NCBI RefSeq assembly: GCF_016863255.1
Contig: NZ_BOON01000008.1
Span: forward strand, 58,267 to 122,266
Origin: Planosporangium mesophilum
Lineage (GTDB): Bacteria; Actinomycetota; Actinomycetes; Mycobacteriales; Micromonosporaceae
Length of the DNA stretch: 64,000 bases
Reading direction: 5' to 3'
Of this stretch, positions 27,117-38,189 are shown one piece after another. The translations under genes were made by a program, and so were the position numbers. A model generated the notes under the pieces. That model was given only the letters and a program-made list of their open reading frames with translations, made no database searches and was not told the DNA's origin. The stretch's first letter is position 1. Every line of letters starts with the position of its first letter.

Positions 27117-27668
27117 TCAGGCCCCGGCGGGCGCCATCCGGCCCGCGCCCCGGCCGGTCAGCGACCGGTGCACGCGCCAGGACTCGACCAGCATCAGCAC
27201 TCCGGCGGCGATGGCGTACACGCCGATCGTCAGCGCCAGCGCGACCGCGCCGATGACGGGCCGCATCAGGACCAGCACACCGACGATCATGGTCAGGGCG
27301 CCCATCACCAGCGTGAGCCACTGGCCGGGCACGCGCGTCGCGGCCCAGATCTCCATCGCGCCGGTGACGACCGCCCAGGCGCCGAACAGTACGACCAGGA
27401 CGAGCGAGGTGACGCCCGGCCAGACCAGGGCGACGATGCCGGCCAGTACGCCCAGCACGCCGGCGATGACCAGCGCCGTACGCCGGGCCCCGTCCACCGG
27501 GCGGCGGAACGCGGCGACCATCGTGACCGCGCCGTTGACCAGTGCGTACGCGCCGAACAGGATCGCCAGGGCGATCAGGGTCACGCCCGGCCAGACGACG
27601 GCGAGCACGCCGAACAGCAGTGCCGCCACGCCTCGCACCACCAGCAGCCACATATGCCTCTTATCCAT
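27117..27668 (-). CDS. HdeD/DUF308 family membrane protein
   Basis: A 183-aa integral membrane protein with six hydrophobic segments arranged as three pairs, each containing a PGV or RPV turn (VVWPGVTLIALAILFGAYAL, LVWPGVTSLVLVVLFGAWAV, LMRPVIGAVALALTIGVYAI). This triple repeat is the DUF308/HdeD signature. HdeD is linked to acid resistance in E. coli and occurs in stress islands of other bacteria. It follows clpB by 20 bases with a good ribosome-binding site (AGAGGTGG), so it is probably the last gene of the chaperone operon. Confidence 0.9.
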   Translation of the reverse strand: MDKRHMWLLVVRGVAALLFGVLAVVWPGVTLIALAILFGAYALVNGAVTMVAAFRRPVDGARRTALVIAGVLGVLAGIVALVWPGVTSLVLVVLFGAWAVVTGAMEIWAATRVPGQWLTLVMGALTMIVGVLVLMRPVIGAVALALTIGVYAIAAGVLMLVESWRVHRSLTGRGAGRMAPAGA

Positions 27669-27688
27669 AGCTCCACCTCTCGTGCGCC

Positions 27689-30321
<2,633 letters not shown>

Positions 30322-30331
<10 letters not shown>

Positions 30332-30648
30332 GAGGGGTTCCTCCGGGAGGGTAGGCGCCGCCCGGCCCGCAGCGCCGCCTCCAGCTCGTCGATCCGGGCG
30401 AGCAGGTCGAGCACGACGCCGAGCGCCGCGTAGTTGAGCCCCAGCCCGTCGTGCAGCCGGCGGGCCCGGGCGATGGTGGAGAGTTCGGTGGGCGAGAACC
30501 AGTACTGGCCCGCGCCGTCCACGTACGGGTCGAGCAGCCCGAGCGTGATCAGCCGGCGCAGCAGTTCCGGGTGGATGCCGGCGTTGGCGGCGAAGGCGTC
30601 CAGCGACAGCCGCGCCTGCCTCGGCGCCGTCACGAGCGTGTACGCCAT
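30322..30648 (-). CDS. cbpM: CbpM-like chaperone modulator (MerR-type helix-turn-helix)
   Basis: A 108-aa protein with a MerR-like fold ([39 protein letters not shown]), then a coiled helix with Leu heptads. CbpM binds the J-domain of CbpA and tunes its activity in E. coli. Here the gene sits between a CbpA-type dnaJ and clpB, overlapping dnaJ by one base (TGATG) and clpB by ten. A role as an HspR-like repressor is an alternative, because HspR shares this fold and position in actinobacterial dnaK operons. Confidence 0.85.
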
Positions 30649-31646
30649 CAGGTCCCCTCTCGCGGGTTGAACGTGGACGCCTTGGCGAGCTGCTCGAACA
30701 GGTCGCGCTCCTCCGGCGACAGGGTCTTGGGCACCATGACCCGGACTTCGGCGTAGAAGTCACCGGGACGCCCGTTGGGGTTGGGTAGGCCGCGGCCGCG
30801 CAGCCGCAGCTTCCGGCCGCAGGAACTGCCGGGCGGGACGGTGACGCGTACCGTGCCGTCGGGGGTCTCGACCGGCACCTTGGCGCCGAGTGCGGCCTCC
30901 CACGGCGCGACCGGCAGCGGAGCCGTGATGTCGCGGCCGTCGAGGCGGTACCGCGGGTGCGGCGCGATGCGGACCACCAGGTACAGGTCGCCGGACGGGC
31001 CGCCGGCGCCGCCCCCGCCACCCTGCCCCGCCAGCCGGATGCGCTGCCCGTCGACCACGCCGGGCGGGATGTTGACGTCGAGGGTGCGGGTGCCCTCCGC
31101 GGTCTGCAGCGTGACCCGGTGGTGGCCGCCGTGGTAGGCCTCCTCCACGGTCAGCGGCAGTTCGGCCTCGGCATCCGCGCCGGCCACCGGGCCGCGGCCG
31201 AACCCGCCGCGACCGCCGTACCCGCCACCGAAACCGCCGCCGCCCCCGCGTCCGCCGAAGAAGCTGCCGAACAGGTCCTCGAAGTCGAACCCGCCGCCCT
31301 CGCCGTAGTCGCGCGGATCGACGCGTACGCCACCGCCCCACGGTCCACCGCCGCCACGGGCGCCCGCGCCGGCGCGCTGCCGGAACCCGGCGCCCGCGGT
31401 CTCGAAGTCCTCCGGCACCTGCCGCCACTGATGGCCGAACTGGTCGTAGCGCTTGCGCTTGTTCGGGTCCGACAGGACGTGGTACGCCTCAGTGATCTCC
31501 TTGAACCGCTCCTCGGCGCCGGGCTCCTTGTTCACGTCCGGGTGGGCGCGACGGGCCAACTGGCGGTAGGCCCGCTGAATGTCGGACTGGCTGGCGTCGC
31601 GAGGGACGCCGAGTATCTCGTAGTAGTCCCGTTCGCCCCTCGCCAT
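30648..31646 (-). CDS. dnaJ: DnaJ co-chaperone, CbpA type (no zinc finger)
   Basis: A 332-aa J-domain protein. The J domain (6-70) has the HPD motif ([10 protein letters not shown]). An exceptionally Gly/Phe-rich stretch follows (about 75-155). The C-terminal beta domains (about 160-320) lack CxxCxGxG zinc motifs, so this is the CbpA class. It should stimulate DnaK ATPase and deliver clients. It lies one base after grpE and overlaps cbpM. Confidence 0.93.
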   Translation of the reverse strand: MARGERDYYEILGVPRDASQSDIQRAYRQLARRAHPDVNKEPGAEERFKEITEAYHVLSDPNKRKRYDQFGHQWRQVPEDFETAGAGFRQRAGAGARGGGGPWGGGVRVDPRDYGEGGGFDFEDLFGSFFGGRGGGGGFGGGYGGRGGFGRGPVAGADAEAELPLTVEEAYHGGHHRVTLQTAEGTRTLDVNIPPGVVDGQRIRLAGQGGGGGAGGPSGDLYLVVRIAPHPRYRLDGRDITAPLPVAPWEAALGAKVPVETPDGTVRVTVPPGSSCGRKLRLRGRGLPNPNGRPGDFYAEVRVMVPKTLSPEERDLFEQLAKASTFNPREGT

Positions 31647-31647
31647 G

Positions 31648-32298
31648 TCACTCCTGCTTTCCGGCCACCGCCACTACCGCGGGCCGTAGCAGCACGTCGA
31701 GCGCCGCGTACCCCGGCCGTACCACTTCGACCACGGTCCCCGGTACGGCGTCGGGGGCCTCCACCACCCGGACCGCCTCGTGGCGGCTCGGGTCGAACGG
31801 GATACCCACCTCGTCGAGGCGGCTGAAGCCGAGGCGGTGCAGGACGTCCACGGCCTGCTGGCGGATCGCCTCGACGCCCTGGGCGATGGCGCTCGGATCC
31901 GCCGCGGCGTGGCCCAGTGCGAGCTCGAGGTTGTCCACCACCGGCAGCCACTCGGCTGCCACCCGGGCCCGCTCGGCCCGCCAGTCGTCGGAGCGCTGGC
32001 GTTCGTACCGTTTCCGGGTGTTGTCCAGCTCGGCCTGGGCCCGCTGCCAGCGGTCGCGCATCTCGGCGATGGCCTGTTCGGCGGTGGCCGTCTCATCGGT
32101 GACCGTCATCCGCCCGTGCTGCTGATCCTCGTCCGCCGGCTGCCCGGCTTCCCGGGTACCGGCCGCCTGCTCAGGCGGGGCGCCGGTCGCGGTCTCGTCG
32201 AGCGGCCGTTCGGTCGTCGTGGTGGCCGTCGCCTCCAACCGGCCGGTCGGCCGGTCGGATCGCTGGCCTGTCGTTCGGTTCGTCTGTGGTTCGTTCAT
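31648..32298 (-). CDS. grpE: GrpE nucleotide exchange factor
   Basis: A 216-aa protein. Residues 1-75 are a long disordered Thr/Glu/Ala-rich leader. The GrpE part begins with the coiled coil ([20 protein letters not shown]), and the beta domain follows ([20 protein letters not shown]). ATG 32298 lies two bases after the dnaK stop. It releases ADP from DnaK. Confidence 0.94.
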   Translation of the reverse strand: MNEPQTNRTTGQRSDRPTGRLEATATTTTERPLDETATGAPPEQAAGTREAGQPADEDQQHGRMTVTDETATAEQAIAEMRDRWQRAQAELDNTRKRYERQRSDDWRAERARVAAEWLPVVDNLELALGHAAADPSAIAQGVEAIRQQAVDVLHRLGFSRLDEVGIPFDPSRHEAVRVVEAPDAVPGTVVEVVRPGYAALDVLLRPAVVAVAGKQE

Positions 32299-32300
32299 GA

Positions 32301-34256
32301 TCAACCCGTCGTGAAGTCGGCGTCGATGACCTCGTCCCCACCGCCACCGCCACCGCCGCCCCCGGCACGGGCGCCGGCCGTGGCTCCGCTGGGCTCGCCG
32401 GCGCCGGCCGGACCGGCACCCGGTCCGCCCGGTGTGCCCGCACCGGCGGCAGCACCGGCGGCCGCGGCGGCGCTGCGCAGCGACTGGAGAATCTGCTGAA
32501 GGTCGGAGCTCAGCTGGCGCAGTCGGTCCAGCGGCACGTCCTCCTTGACCGCCTGCCGGGCCTCGTCGACGAGCATCCGGGCGCGCGCCACCTCGTTGCT
32601 CGGTGCCCGGTCGCCGACCTCGCTCAGCACGCGCTCCACCTGGTAGGCGTAGCTGTCCACCTCGTTGCGGGCGTCGATCTGCTGACGGGCCTGCTGGTCC
32701 TGGGCCCGGTTGCGCTCGGCCTCGTCCACCATCCGCTGGACCTCGCCCTCGTCGAGGGTGCCGCTCTCGGTGATGGTGATGTTCTGTTCGGCGTTGGTGT
32801 CCCGGTCGCGGGCGTGCACGTTGAGGATGCCGTTGGCGTCGACGTCGAACGTCACCTCGACCTGCGGTACGCCCCGTGGCGCCGGGCGGATGTTCTCCAG
32901 CCGCATCCGGCCCAGTACCCGGTTGTCGGCGGCCCGCTCCCGCTCGCCCTGCAGGACGACGACGTCGACCGCCGGCTGGTTGTCCTCGGCCGTGGAGAAC
33001 GTCTCGGCCCGCCGGGTCGGGATCGTCGTGTTGCGCTCGATGAGCCGGGTCATCAGCCCGCCCAGGGTCTCCAGGCCCAGCGACAGCGGCGTCACGTCGA
33101 GCAGGACGACGTCCTTGACCTCGCCCTTGAGTACGGCGGCCTGGATCGCCGCGCCGATCGCCACCACCTCGTCGGGGTTGACCGACATGTTGGGCTCTTT
33201 GCCCCGGGTCAGCCGCTTCACCAGCGCCTGCACCGCGGGGATCCGGGTGGTGCCGCCGACCAGGATGACCTCGTCGATGTCGTCGGCGCTGACCCGCGCG
33301 TCCTGCATCGCCTGCTGCACAGGTCCCTGGGTGCGCTCCACGAGGTCGTGCGTCAGCTCCTCGAACTGGGCCCGGGTGATGGTCATGGTCAGGTGCTTCG
33401 GCCCGGACGCGTCGGCGGTGATGAACGGAAGGTTGACCTGGGTCTGGGTGACCGACGACAGCTCCACCTTCGCCCGCTCCGCGGCCTCCAGCAGCCGCTG
33501 CAGGGCCTGCGGGTCCTGACGCAGGTCGATACCCTGCTCCCGCTTGAACTGGTCGGCGATGAAGTCGACCAGGCGGCGGTCGAAGTCGTCCCCGCCCAGA
33601 TGGCTGTCGCCCGCGGTGGCCCGTACCTCGATCACGCCCTCACCGACGTCGAGGATGCTCACGTCGAAGGTGCCGCCGCCGAAGTCGTACACCAGGACCG
33701 TCTCATGGCCCTTCTTGTCCAGCCCGTACGCGAGCGCCGCCGCCGTCGGCTCGTTGATGATCCGCAGTACGTTCAGTCCCGCGATCCGGCCGGCGTCCTT
33801 GGTGGCCTGCCGCTGCGCGTCGTTGAAGTACGCCGGCACCGTGACCACCGCTTCGGTGACCCGCTCGCCGAGCTGCTTGCCGGCGTCGTCGGCCAGCTTG
33901 CGCAGGATCGCGGCGGACACCTCCTCCGGGGAGATCAGCTTGCCGTGCACGTTGAACCGGACCGCGCCGTCCGGGCCAGGTACGACGTCGAACGAGACGA
34001 CCTTCGCCTCCTCGGTGACCTCGTCGTACTTGCGGCCGATGAAGCGCTTCGCGGAGTAGATGGTGCCCTTGGGGTTCAGCACCGCCTGCCGCCGGGCCAT
34101 CTGGCCGACGAGGCGCTCGCCGGTCTCGGTGAACGCCACCACCGAGGGCGTGGTACGGCTTCCCTCGGCGTTCGGGAGAACCTGGGGTTGGCCGTCGATG
34201 TAGGCGGCGATGACGGAGTTGGTCGTGCCGAGGTCGATACCAACGGCTCTGGCCAT
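32301..34256 (-). CDS. dnaK: DnaK (Hsp70) chaperone
   Basis: A 651-aa Hsp70. The ATPase domain carries [29 protein letters not shown] and [13 protein letters not shown]. The [14 protein letters not shown] linker joins the substrate domain (about 385-500) to the helical lid. The C-terminal tail is Gly-rich and ends DADFTTG, unlike the EVV-type end of housekeeping DnaK. AAAGGAAG lies nine bases before the ATG; a nearly identical leader precedes hsp20, suggesting related translation control. It heads the dnaK-grpE-dnaJ-cbpM-clpB-hdeD block and may be an accessory copy. Confidence 0.97.
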   Translation of the reverse strand: MARAVGIDLGTTNSVIAAYIDGQPQVLPNAEGSRTTPSVVAFTETGERLVGQMARRQAVLNPKGTIYSAKRFIGRKYDEVTEEAKVVSFDVVPGPDGAVRFNVHGKLISPEEVSAAILRKLADDAGKQLGERVTEAVVTVPAYFNDAQRQATKDAGRIAGLNVLRIINEPTAAALAYGLDKKGHETVLVYDFGGGTFDVSILDVGEGVIEVRATAGDSHLGGDDFDRRLVDFIADQFKREQGIDLRQDPQALQRLLEAAERAKVELSSVTQTQVNLPFITADASGPKHLTMTITRAQFEELTHDLVERTQGPVQQAMQDARVSADDIDEVILVGGTTRIPAVQALVKRLTRGKEPNMSVNPDEVVAIGAAIQAAVLKGEVKDVVLLDVTPLSLGLETLGGLMTRLIERNTTIPTRRAETFSTAEDNQPAVDVVVLQGERERAADNRVLGRMRLENIRPAPRGVPQVEVTFDVDANGILNVHARDRDTNAEQNITITESGTLDEGEVQRMVDEAERNRAQDQQARQQIDARNEVDSYAYQVERVLSEVGDRAPSNEVARARMLVDEARQAVKEDVPLDRLRQLSSDLQQILQSLRSAAAAAGAAAGAGTPGGPGAGPAGAGEPSGATAGARAGGGGGGGGGDEVIDADFTTG

Positions 34257-34279
34257 CAGTTGTGCTTCCTTTCAACGGC

Positions 34280-34308
34280 CCGTCCGTAGCCGAAGCGACC
34301 ACGGACGG
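34280..34308. promoter_or_regulatory. Inverted repeat upstream of dnaK
   Basis: CCGTCCGT at 34280-34287 is mirrored by ACGGACGG at 34301-34308 across 13 bases, in the 116-bp gap between hsp20 and dnaK. A GC-rich stem (GGGGCGGC with GCCGCCCC further toward hsp20) is also possible here and could attenuate read-through from hsp20. No HAIR or CIRCE sequence was seen. Confidence 0.35.
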
Positions 34309-34372
34309 AAGGAGGAACGGGGCGGCACTCGGCGCGGCGTGCCGTGCCGTGTCCCGCCGCCCCGGCCCGGTG

Positions 34373-35056
34373 CTATCTCGAGGTCCTGCCAGAACCGCCC
34401 CCTGGCTGGACCCGGGTCTGGGTGCCGGGCGCTTCGGCGCTGCTGACGCCACCGGTGGTGGCTTCGGCCATCGAGCCCGCGACCGGAGGGGTCCGGCCGG
34501 CCGCGCCCCCGCCTTGACCGGTGGCGCCACCGGCCTTGACCGGGATGCGGTGTGCCTGGGGCTGCGCCTTGGCCGCGCGGATCGTCAGCACGCCGTGCTC
34601 CAGCGAGGCGTCGATCTGGTCGGCGTTGATCTCACCGGGCAGGATGATGTCGTACTCGAAGTCGGCGCCGCCGTCGCCGCCCTGTCCGGCCTGGCTGCTC
34701 TGGCGCTCCTGGCGCCGCATGTGGCCGGTGCGCTGCCGGGCGGTGTACCGGCCGGTGATCCGCAGCGTGTCGCCGTCGATCAGTTCGATGTTGACGTCCT
34801 CCGGCCGTACGCCCGGAAGGTCCATCTCCATGATGTACGAGTCCTGGGTCTCCTCGATGTCGAACGGAGGCACCCATACCGGAATGACCGCGGGCGCCAT
34901 CGGGCCCGCGAGGAAGGGGTCGGAAAAGAAGGTCTGGAGTAGATCGCCCATCCGGTTCTGGAGGTCGGCCAGCGGGTCGCCGGCGGCTCGTCCGCCTCGG
35001 CCTCCTCCTCGTTGCTCCGTGAGCTGTCTACCGCGGCGTGGGGCAAGAGAGGTCAT
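34373..35056 (-). CDS. hsp20: Hsp20 family small heat-shock protein
   Basis: A 227-aa holdase. The alpha-crystallin domain spans about residues 60-160 (FDIEETQDSYIMEMDLPGVR, then DTLRITGRYTARQ and the closing LEHGVLTIRAAKAQ). The N-terminal arm is Arg/Gly-rich and the C-terminal extension Gly/Thr-rich and disordered. ATG 35056 has AAAGGAAG upstream, the same type of leader as dnaK. It is the first gene of the minus-strand chaperone series. Three palindromes lie upstream, in the spacer shared with the divergent LuxR gene. Confidence 0.93.
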   Translation of the reverse strand: MTSLAPRRGRQLTEQRGGGRGGRAAGDPLADLQNRMGDLLQTFFSDPFLAGPMAPAVIPVWVPPFDIEETQDSYIMEMDLPGVRPEDVNIELIDGDTLRITGRYTARQRTGHMRRQERQSSQAGQGGDGGADFEYDIILPGEINADQIDASLEHGVLTIRAAKAQPQAHRIPVKAGGATGQGGGAAGRTPPVAGSMAEATTGGVSSAEAPGTQTRVQPGGGSGRTSR

Positions 35057-35080
35057 ACCTAGGCACTTCCTTTCGCGGGC

Positions 35081-35090
35081 CAAGATCTTG
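35081..35090. promoter_or_regulatory. Palindrome close to the hsp20 start
   Basis: CAAGATCTTG is a perfect 10-bp palindrome 25 bases upstream of the hsp20 ATG. It lies just before the ribosome-binding site on the minus strand, a position suited to a repressor. Confidence 0.35.
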
Positions 35091-35158
35091 TCTGCGCACG
35101 ACTGTTCGGTTCCGCATGGACCCACCGGTCCGGCCGGGGCCGGCTGTCCGGCAACGTC

Positions 35159-35175
35159 ACTCGCGCTCCGCGAGT
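35159..35175. promoter_or_regulatory. Palindrome ACTCGCG-CTC-CGCGAGT
   Basis: A perfect 7-bp inverted repeat with a 3-base spacer in the hsp20/luxR divergent region. Symmetry and position suggest a transcription factor site. It resembles neither HAIR (CTTGAGT-N7-ACTCAAG) nor CIRCE. Confidence 0.4.
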
Positions 35176-35198
35176 CCCCATCAAGACCATGTTTTGAA

Positions 35199-35229
35199 CG
35201 CGGTGGGTGAGCATGCCTCACCCACCGCG
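35199..35229. promoter_or_regulatory. 31-bp hyphenated palindrome in hsp20/luxR spacer
   Basis: CGCGGTGGGTGAG at 35199-35211 is perfectly mirrored by CTCACCCACCGCG at 35217-35229 around CATGC. No gene ends here, since both neighbours point away, so it is unlikely to be a simple terminator. It is a candidate operator, or an RNA hairpin in the hsp20 or luxR leader. Confidence 0.5.
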
Positions 35230-35343
35230 GACGAATCCGCAAGATCCACTGGGCCCCGTCGGGCAACCTCGTGGCCGCGCGAGGTTTACACAGCCCGGTC
35301 GCGGCTATCGAGCGGACGTGCCAGCCGGGGAGCAGGATGCGCG

Positions 35344-38082
35344 GTGATCGGGGTGTTCGCTGACGCGAACGATCAGGAGTACGTGGCGGTGCCGGCGGCC
35401 CCGACAGGCCCGTCGTCGGGCGTGCCGCTGCTGACATCCAAGCTGGCCGTCCCGGTACTCCCGAACGGGCTCGTGACCCGTCGCCGCCTGGTGGAGACGC
35501 TGGACAGGGGCGTGCGCGGCCCACTCACGGTGCTCATCGCGCCGGCCGGGTGGGGCAAGACGGCGTTGCTCAACGCCTGGGTACGGTCCGGCGGGCCGGT
35601 CCAGACGGTCACCTGGCTGACCGTCGAGCCCGAGGACGTCGGTGACCGTTTCTGGTCATACCTGCACTTCGCCCTGAACGCCTCCGGGGTGACCAAGGGT
35701 GAGGACCAGCAGAGCGTGCCGGCGCCGGGGTTCGTCCCGCACAACGTCTACCTCGCCCAGCTCGCCAACGCGCTCGCGCGTACGCCCGGGCCGGTCGTGG
35801 TGATCCTCGACGACTTCCACCGGTCGACCGACGACGCCATCCCGGACGGGCTGGAGTTCCTGCTGCGCCACAGCGCGGGACGGCTGCGCCTGGTCATCGC
35901 GACCAGGGTCGAACCGGCGCTGCCGCTGCACCGTTGGCGGCTGTCGGGCGAGCTCGCCGAGGTACGCGCGCGGGAGCTGGCGTTCACCCTGCCCGAGACC
36001 GCCGAACTGCTGGCGCGTCACGGCGTCGAACTCCCCGAGGGGCATCTGGCGGCCCTGCACGCCCACACCGAGGGCTGGCCGGCGGGGCTGCGGATGACCG
36101 CGCTGGCGATGCGGGAGCACCCGGACCCGGCGCGCTTCGTCGACCTGTTCTCCGGCGACCAGCACGACATCGCCGAGTACCTGACGGGGGAGGTGCTCGC
36201 GGACCTGTCGCCCGACGTGCGGTACGCGCTGCTGTGCACCTCCGTGCTGGAGCGGGTGTGCGGTGGGCTGATGGACGCGCTGACCGGGCGGTCCGACGGC
36301 GCGCAGACCCTGGCCGAGCTGGAGCGCCGCAACGCCTTCACGATGCCGATCCCGGGCCGGTACCCGTGGTACCGGTACCACCGGCTCTTCGCCGAAATGC
36401 TGCGCGCCGAGCTGTGGCGGCGCTCGCCGGAGCAGGTGCCGCCGGCGCACCGCGCGGCCGCCTCCTGGTACGCCGGGCACGAGCTGCCCGGCGACGCGCT
36501 CCGGCACGCCCTCGCGGCCCGGGACTGGCGGTACGCCACCACGCTGCTGGCCGAGCACTGGCCGGCGCTCGTACTCTGCCAGGCAAACGGGGCGGAGCGG
36601 ACGCTGGTGCCGTCTCCGCCGCCCGGCGACGACGCCCGGACCGACCCGGAACTGGCCCTCGCGTACGCGGCCGACCGGCTCGACCTCGGCGACCTGGGCG
36701 CAGCCGAGGGGTACCTGCAGCTGGCCGACAGCCACCGGTCCCGGCTCGCCGCGGACCGCGCGGACCGGTTCACCCTGATGAGCGCCGCGTTCGAGCTGGC
36801 AAAGGCCCAGCTCGCCGGGGACACCGCGGGCGTACTGTCGCTGGCCGCCCGGCTGATCGCGCTGACGCCGACGTCCGACCCGGCGGCGGACGTGTCCCAC
36901 CAGGACGCGGCCACGGCGGCGATCGCGTTCACCGCCCGCGGCGCGGCCCACCTCAACGACGGTGACCTGGCGGCCGCCGCGGACGCGCTCGGCGCCGGGT
37001 TGGCGGCGGCCGAGCGGGCCGGGCCGACCTGCGCGCGGCTGCTGTGCGCGAGCAAGCTCGCCCTGGTACGGGCGCTGCGCGGCGAGCTCCGCCGCGCCGA
37101 CTCGTCGGCCCGTGGCGCACTGGCCCTGCCGCCCTGCCCCGGCCGGTGCCGCCTGGTCAGCAGCGCGTGCGCGTACCTGGCGCTGGCGTTCGTGCGGTAC
37201 GAGTGGGACCGGCTCGACGACGCCGAGCGCTACCTGGAGCTGGCGTCGGGCGTGGCCGACCCGGTAGCCGAGCCGATCCTGACGGCCGGGGCGGCGATCG
37301 CCCGGGCGGGCGTCCTGCGGGTCAGGGGCGAGCTGGCGGCCGGGTACGAGGTGCTGGTGTCGGCCCGGCGCGACCTCGGCGCGGACCCGCCCCGATACCT
37401 GCGGGACTGGCTCACCGCCACCGAGGCCGACCTGCGGACGTCCTATGGGGACACCGACACGGCGCGGGAGGTGCTGACCCCGCTGCTGGAGGACCGCCGG
37501 CAGGCGCCACCGTTCGTGGCCGTGGCGCTGGCCCGGGCGTACCTGCGCGACGACGACCCGGGCGCCGCCGCCCGGGTCCTGCCTGCCTGGGCGGAGGACC
37601 GGCGCGACGGGCCACCGCTGTCGCTGCGGCTGGAGGCGGGGTTGCTCGCGGCCGTGACCTCCCGGCTGGCCGGCGAGGACCACCGGGCCTCGGCCCGGAT
37701 GGAGCGGGTGTTGCAGCTCGCCGAGCGGGAGGGGTTCCGGCGCCTGTTCACCCACGGCGGACCGCAGCTCCGGGAGCTGCTGGTCGACCACCTCGATGCC
37801 GGCACGGCGTACTGGTCGACGGTGAGCGAGGCGCTCAAGGCGACCGCATCGCCGCCCGCCCAGGGAAGCCTGCCGCCGGCGTCCTTGGTCGAGCCGCTGA
37901 GCGAGCGCGAGCTGACGGTCCTGCGGTACCTGCAGGGCGCGCTGTCGAACCTGGAGATCGCCTCGGATCTGTCGTTGTCGGTGAACACGGTGAAGACGCA
38001 TGTGCGCAGCATCTATCGCAAGCTGCACGCGGCGCACCGCCGTGAGGCGGTCCTGAAAGCGCGTCAGCTCCGGCTGCTGTGA
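35344..38082 (+). CDS. Large LuxR-family (MalT-like) transcriptional activator
   Basis: A 912-aa STAND-type regulator. The NTPase domain has Walker A APAGWGKTALL (about 70) and Walker B VVVILDDF (about 151). Alpha-helical TPR-like repeats fill about 330-800. The LuxR HTH is at the C-terminus (LSERELTVLRYLQGALSNLE then SVNTVKTHVRSIYRKL, about 845-905). MalT-like proteins need ATP and an inducer to activate transcription. The GTG at 35344 is a best guess; GTG 35353 is nine bases later. It is divergent from hsp20 and upstream of the glucosaminidase gene, so it could control either; the second fits the sugar-inducer habit of MalT proteins (inference). Confidence 0.9.
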   Translation: MIGVFADANDQEYVAVPAAPTGPSSGVPLLTSKLAVPVLPNGLVTRRRLVETLDRGVRGPLTVLIAPAGWGKTALLNAWVRSGGPVQTVTWLTVEPEDVGDRFWSYLHFALNASGVTKGEDQQSVPAPGFVPHNVYLAQLANALARTPGPVVVILDDFHRSTDDAIPDGLEFLLRHSAGRLRLVIATRVEPALPLHRWRLSGELAEVRARELAFTLPETAELLARHGVELPEGHLAALHAHTEGWPAGLRMTALAMREHPDPARFVDLFSGDQHDIAEYLTGEVLADLSPDVRYALLCTSVLERVCGGLMDALTGRSDGAQTLAELERRNAFTMPIPGRYPWYRYHRLFAEMLRAELWRRSPEQVPPAHRAAASWYAGHELPGDALRHALAARDWRYATTLLAEHWPALVLCQANGAERTLVPSPPPGDDARTDPELALAYAADRLDLGDLGAAEGYLQLADSHRSRLAADRADRFTLMSAAFELAKAQLAGDTAGVLSLAARLIALTPTSDPAADVSHQDAATAAIAFTARGAAHLNDGDLAAAADALGAGLAAAERAGPTCARLLCASKLALVRALRGELRRADSSARGALALPPCPGRCRLVSSACAYLALAFVRYEWDRLDDAERYLELASGVADPVAEPILTAGAAIARAGVLRVRGELAAGYEVLVSARRDLGADPPRYLRDWLTATEADLRTSYGDTDTAREVLTPLLEDRRQAPPFVAVALARAYLRDDDPGAAARVLPAWAEDRRDGPPLSLRLEAGLLAAVTSRLAGEDHRASARMERVLQLAEREGFRRLFTHGGPQLRELLVDHLDAGTAYWSTVSEALKATASPPAQGSLPPASLVEPLSERELTVLRYLQGALSNLEIASDLSLSVNTVKTHVRSIYRKLHAAHRREAVLKARQLRLL

Positions 38083-38097
38083 CCTTGGTCCGAAGCG

Positions 38098-38126
38098 TTG
38101 ACCCGTCTCCCGGAGCCCCCTAGCAT
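38098..38126 (+). promoter_or_regulatory. Sigma-70-like promoter of the glucosaminidase gene
   Basis: TTGACC (38098-38103) and TAGCAT (38121-38126) are separated by exactly 17 bases and lie 64 bases before the ATG at 38190. GGAGG precedes that start. The sequence fits the principal actinobacterial sigma factor, so the gene need not be transcribed from the luxR promoter. Confidence 0.6.
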
Positions 38127-38189
38127 CGACGTCAATGAATTGTTAAGAAGTCTGCCCAACCAGGGTGGGCGAGGGCTCGGAGGCACGGC

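Noticed and set aside
35057..35343. HspR HAIR or CIRCE operator before hsp20 or dnaK
   Set aside because: Neither CTTGAGT-N7-ACTCAAG nor the CIRCE inverted repeat is found; the palindromes present have different sequences.
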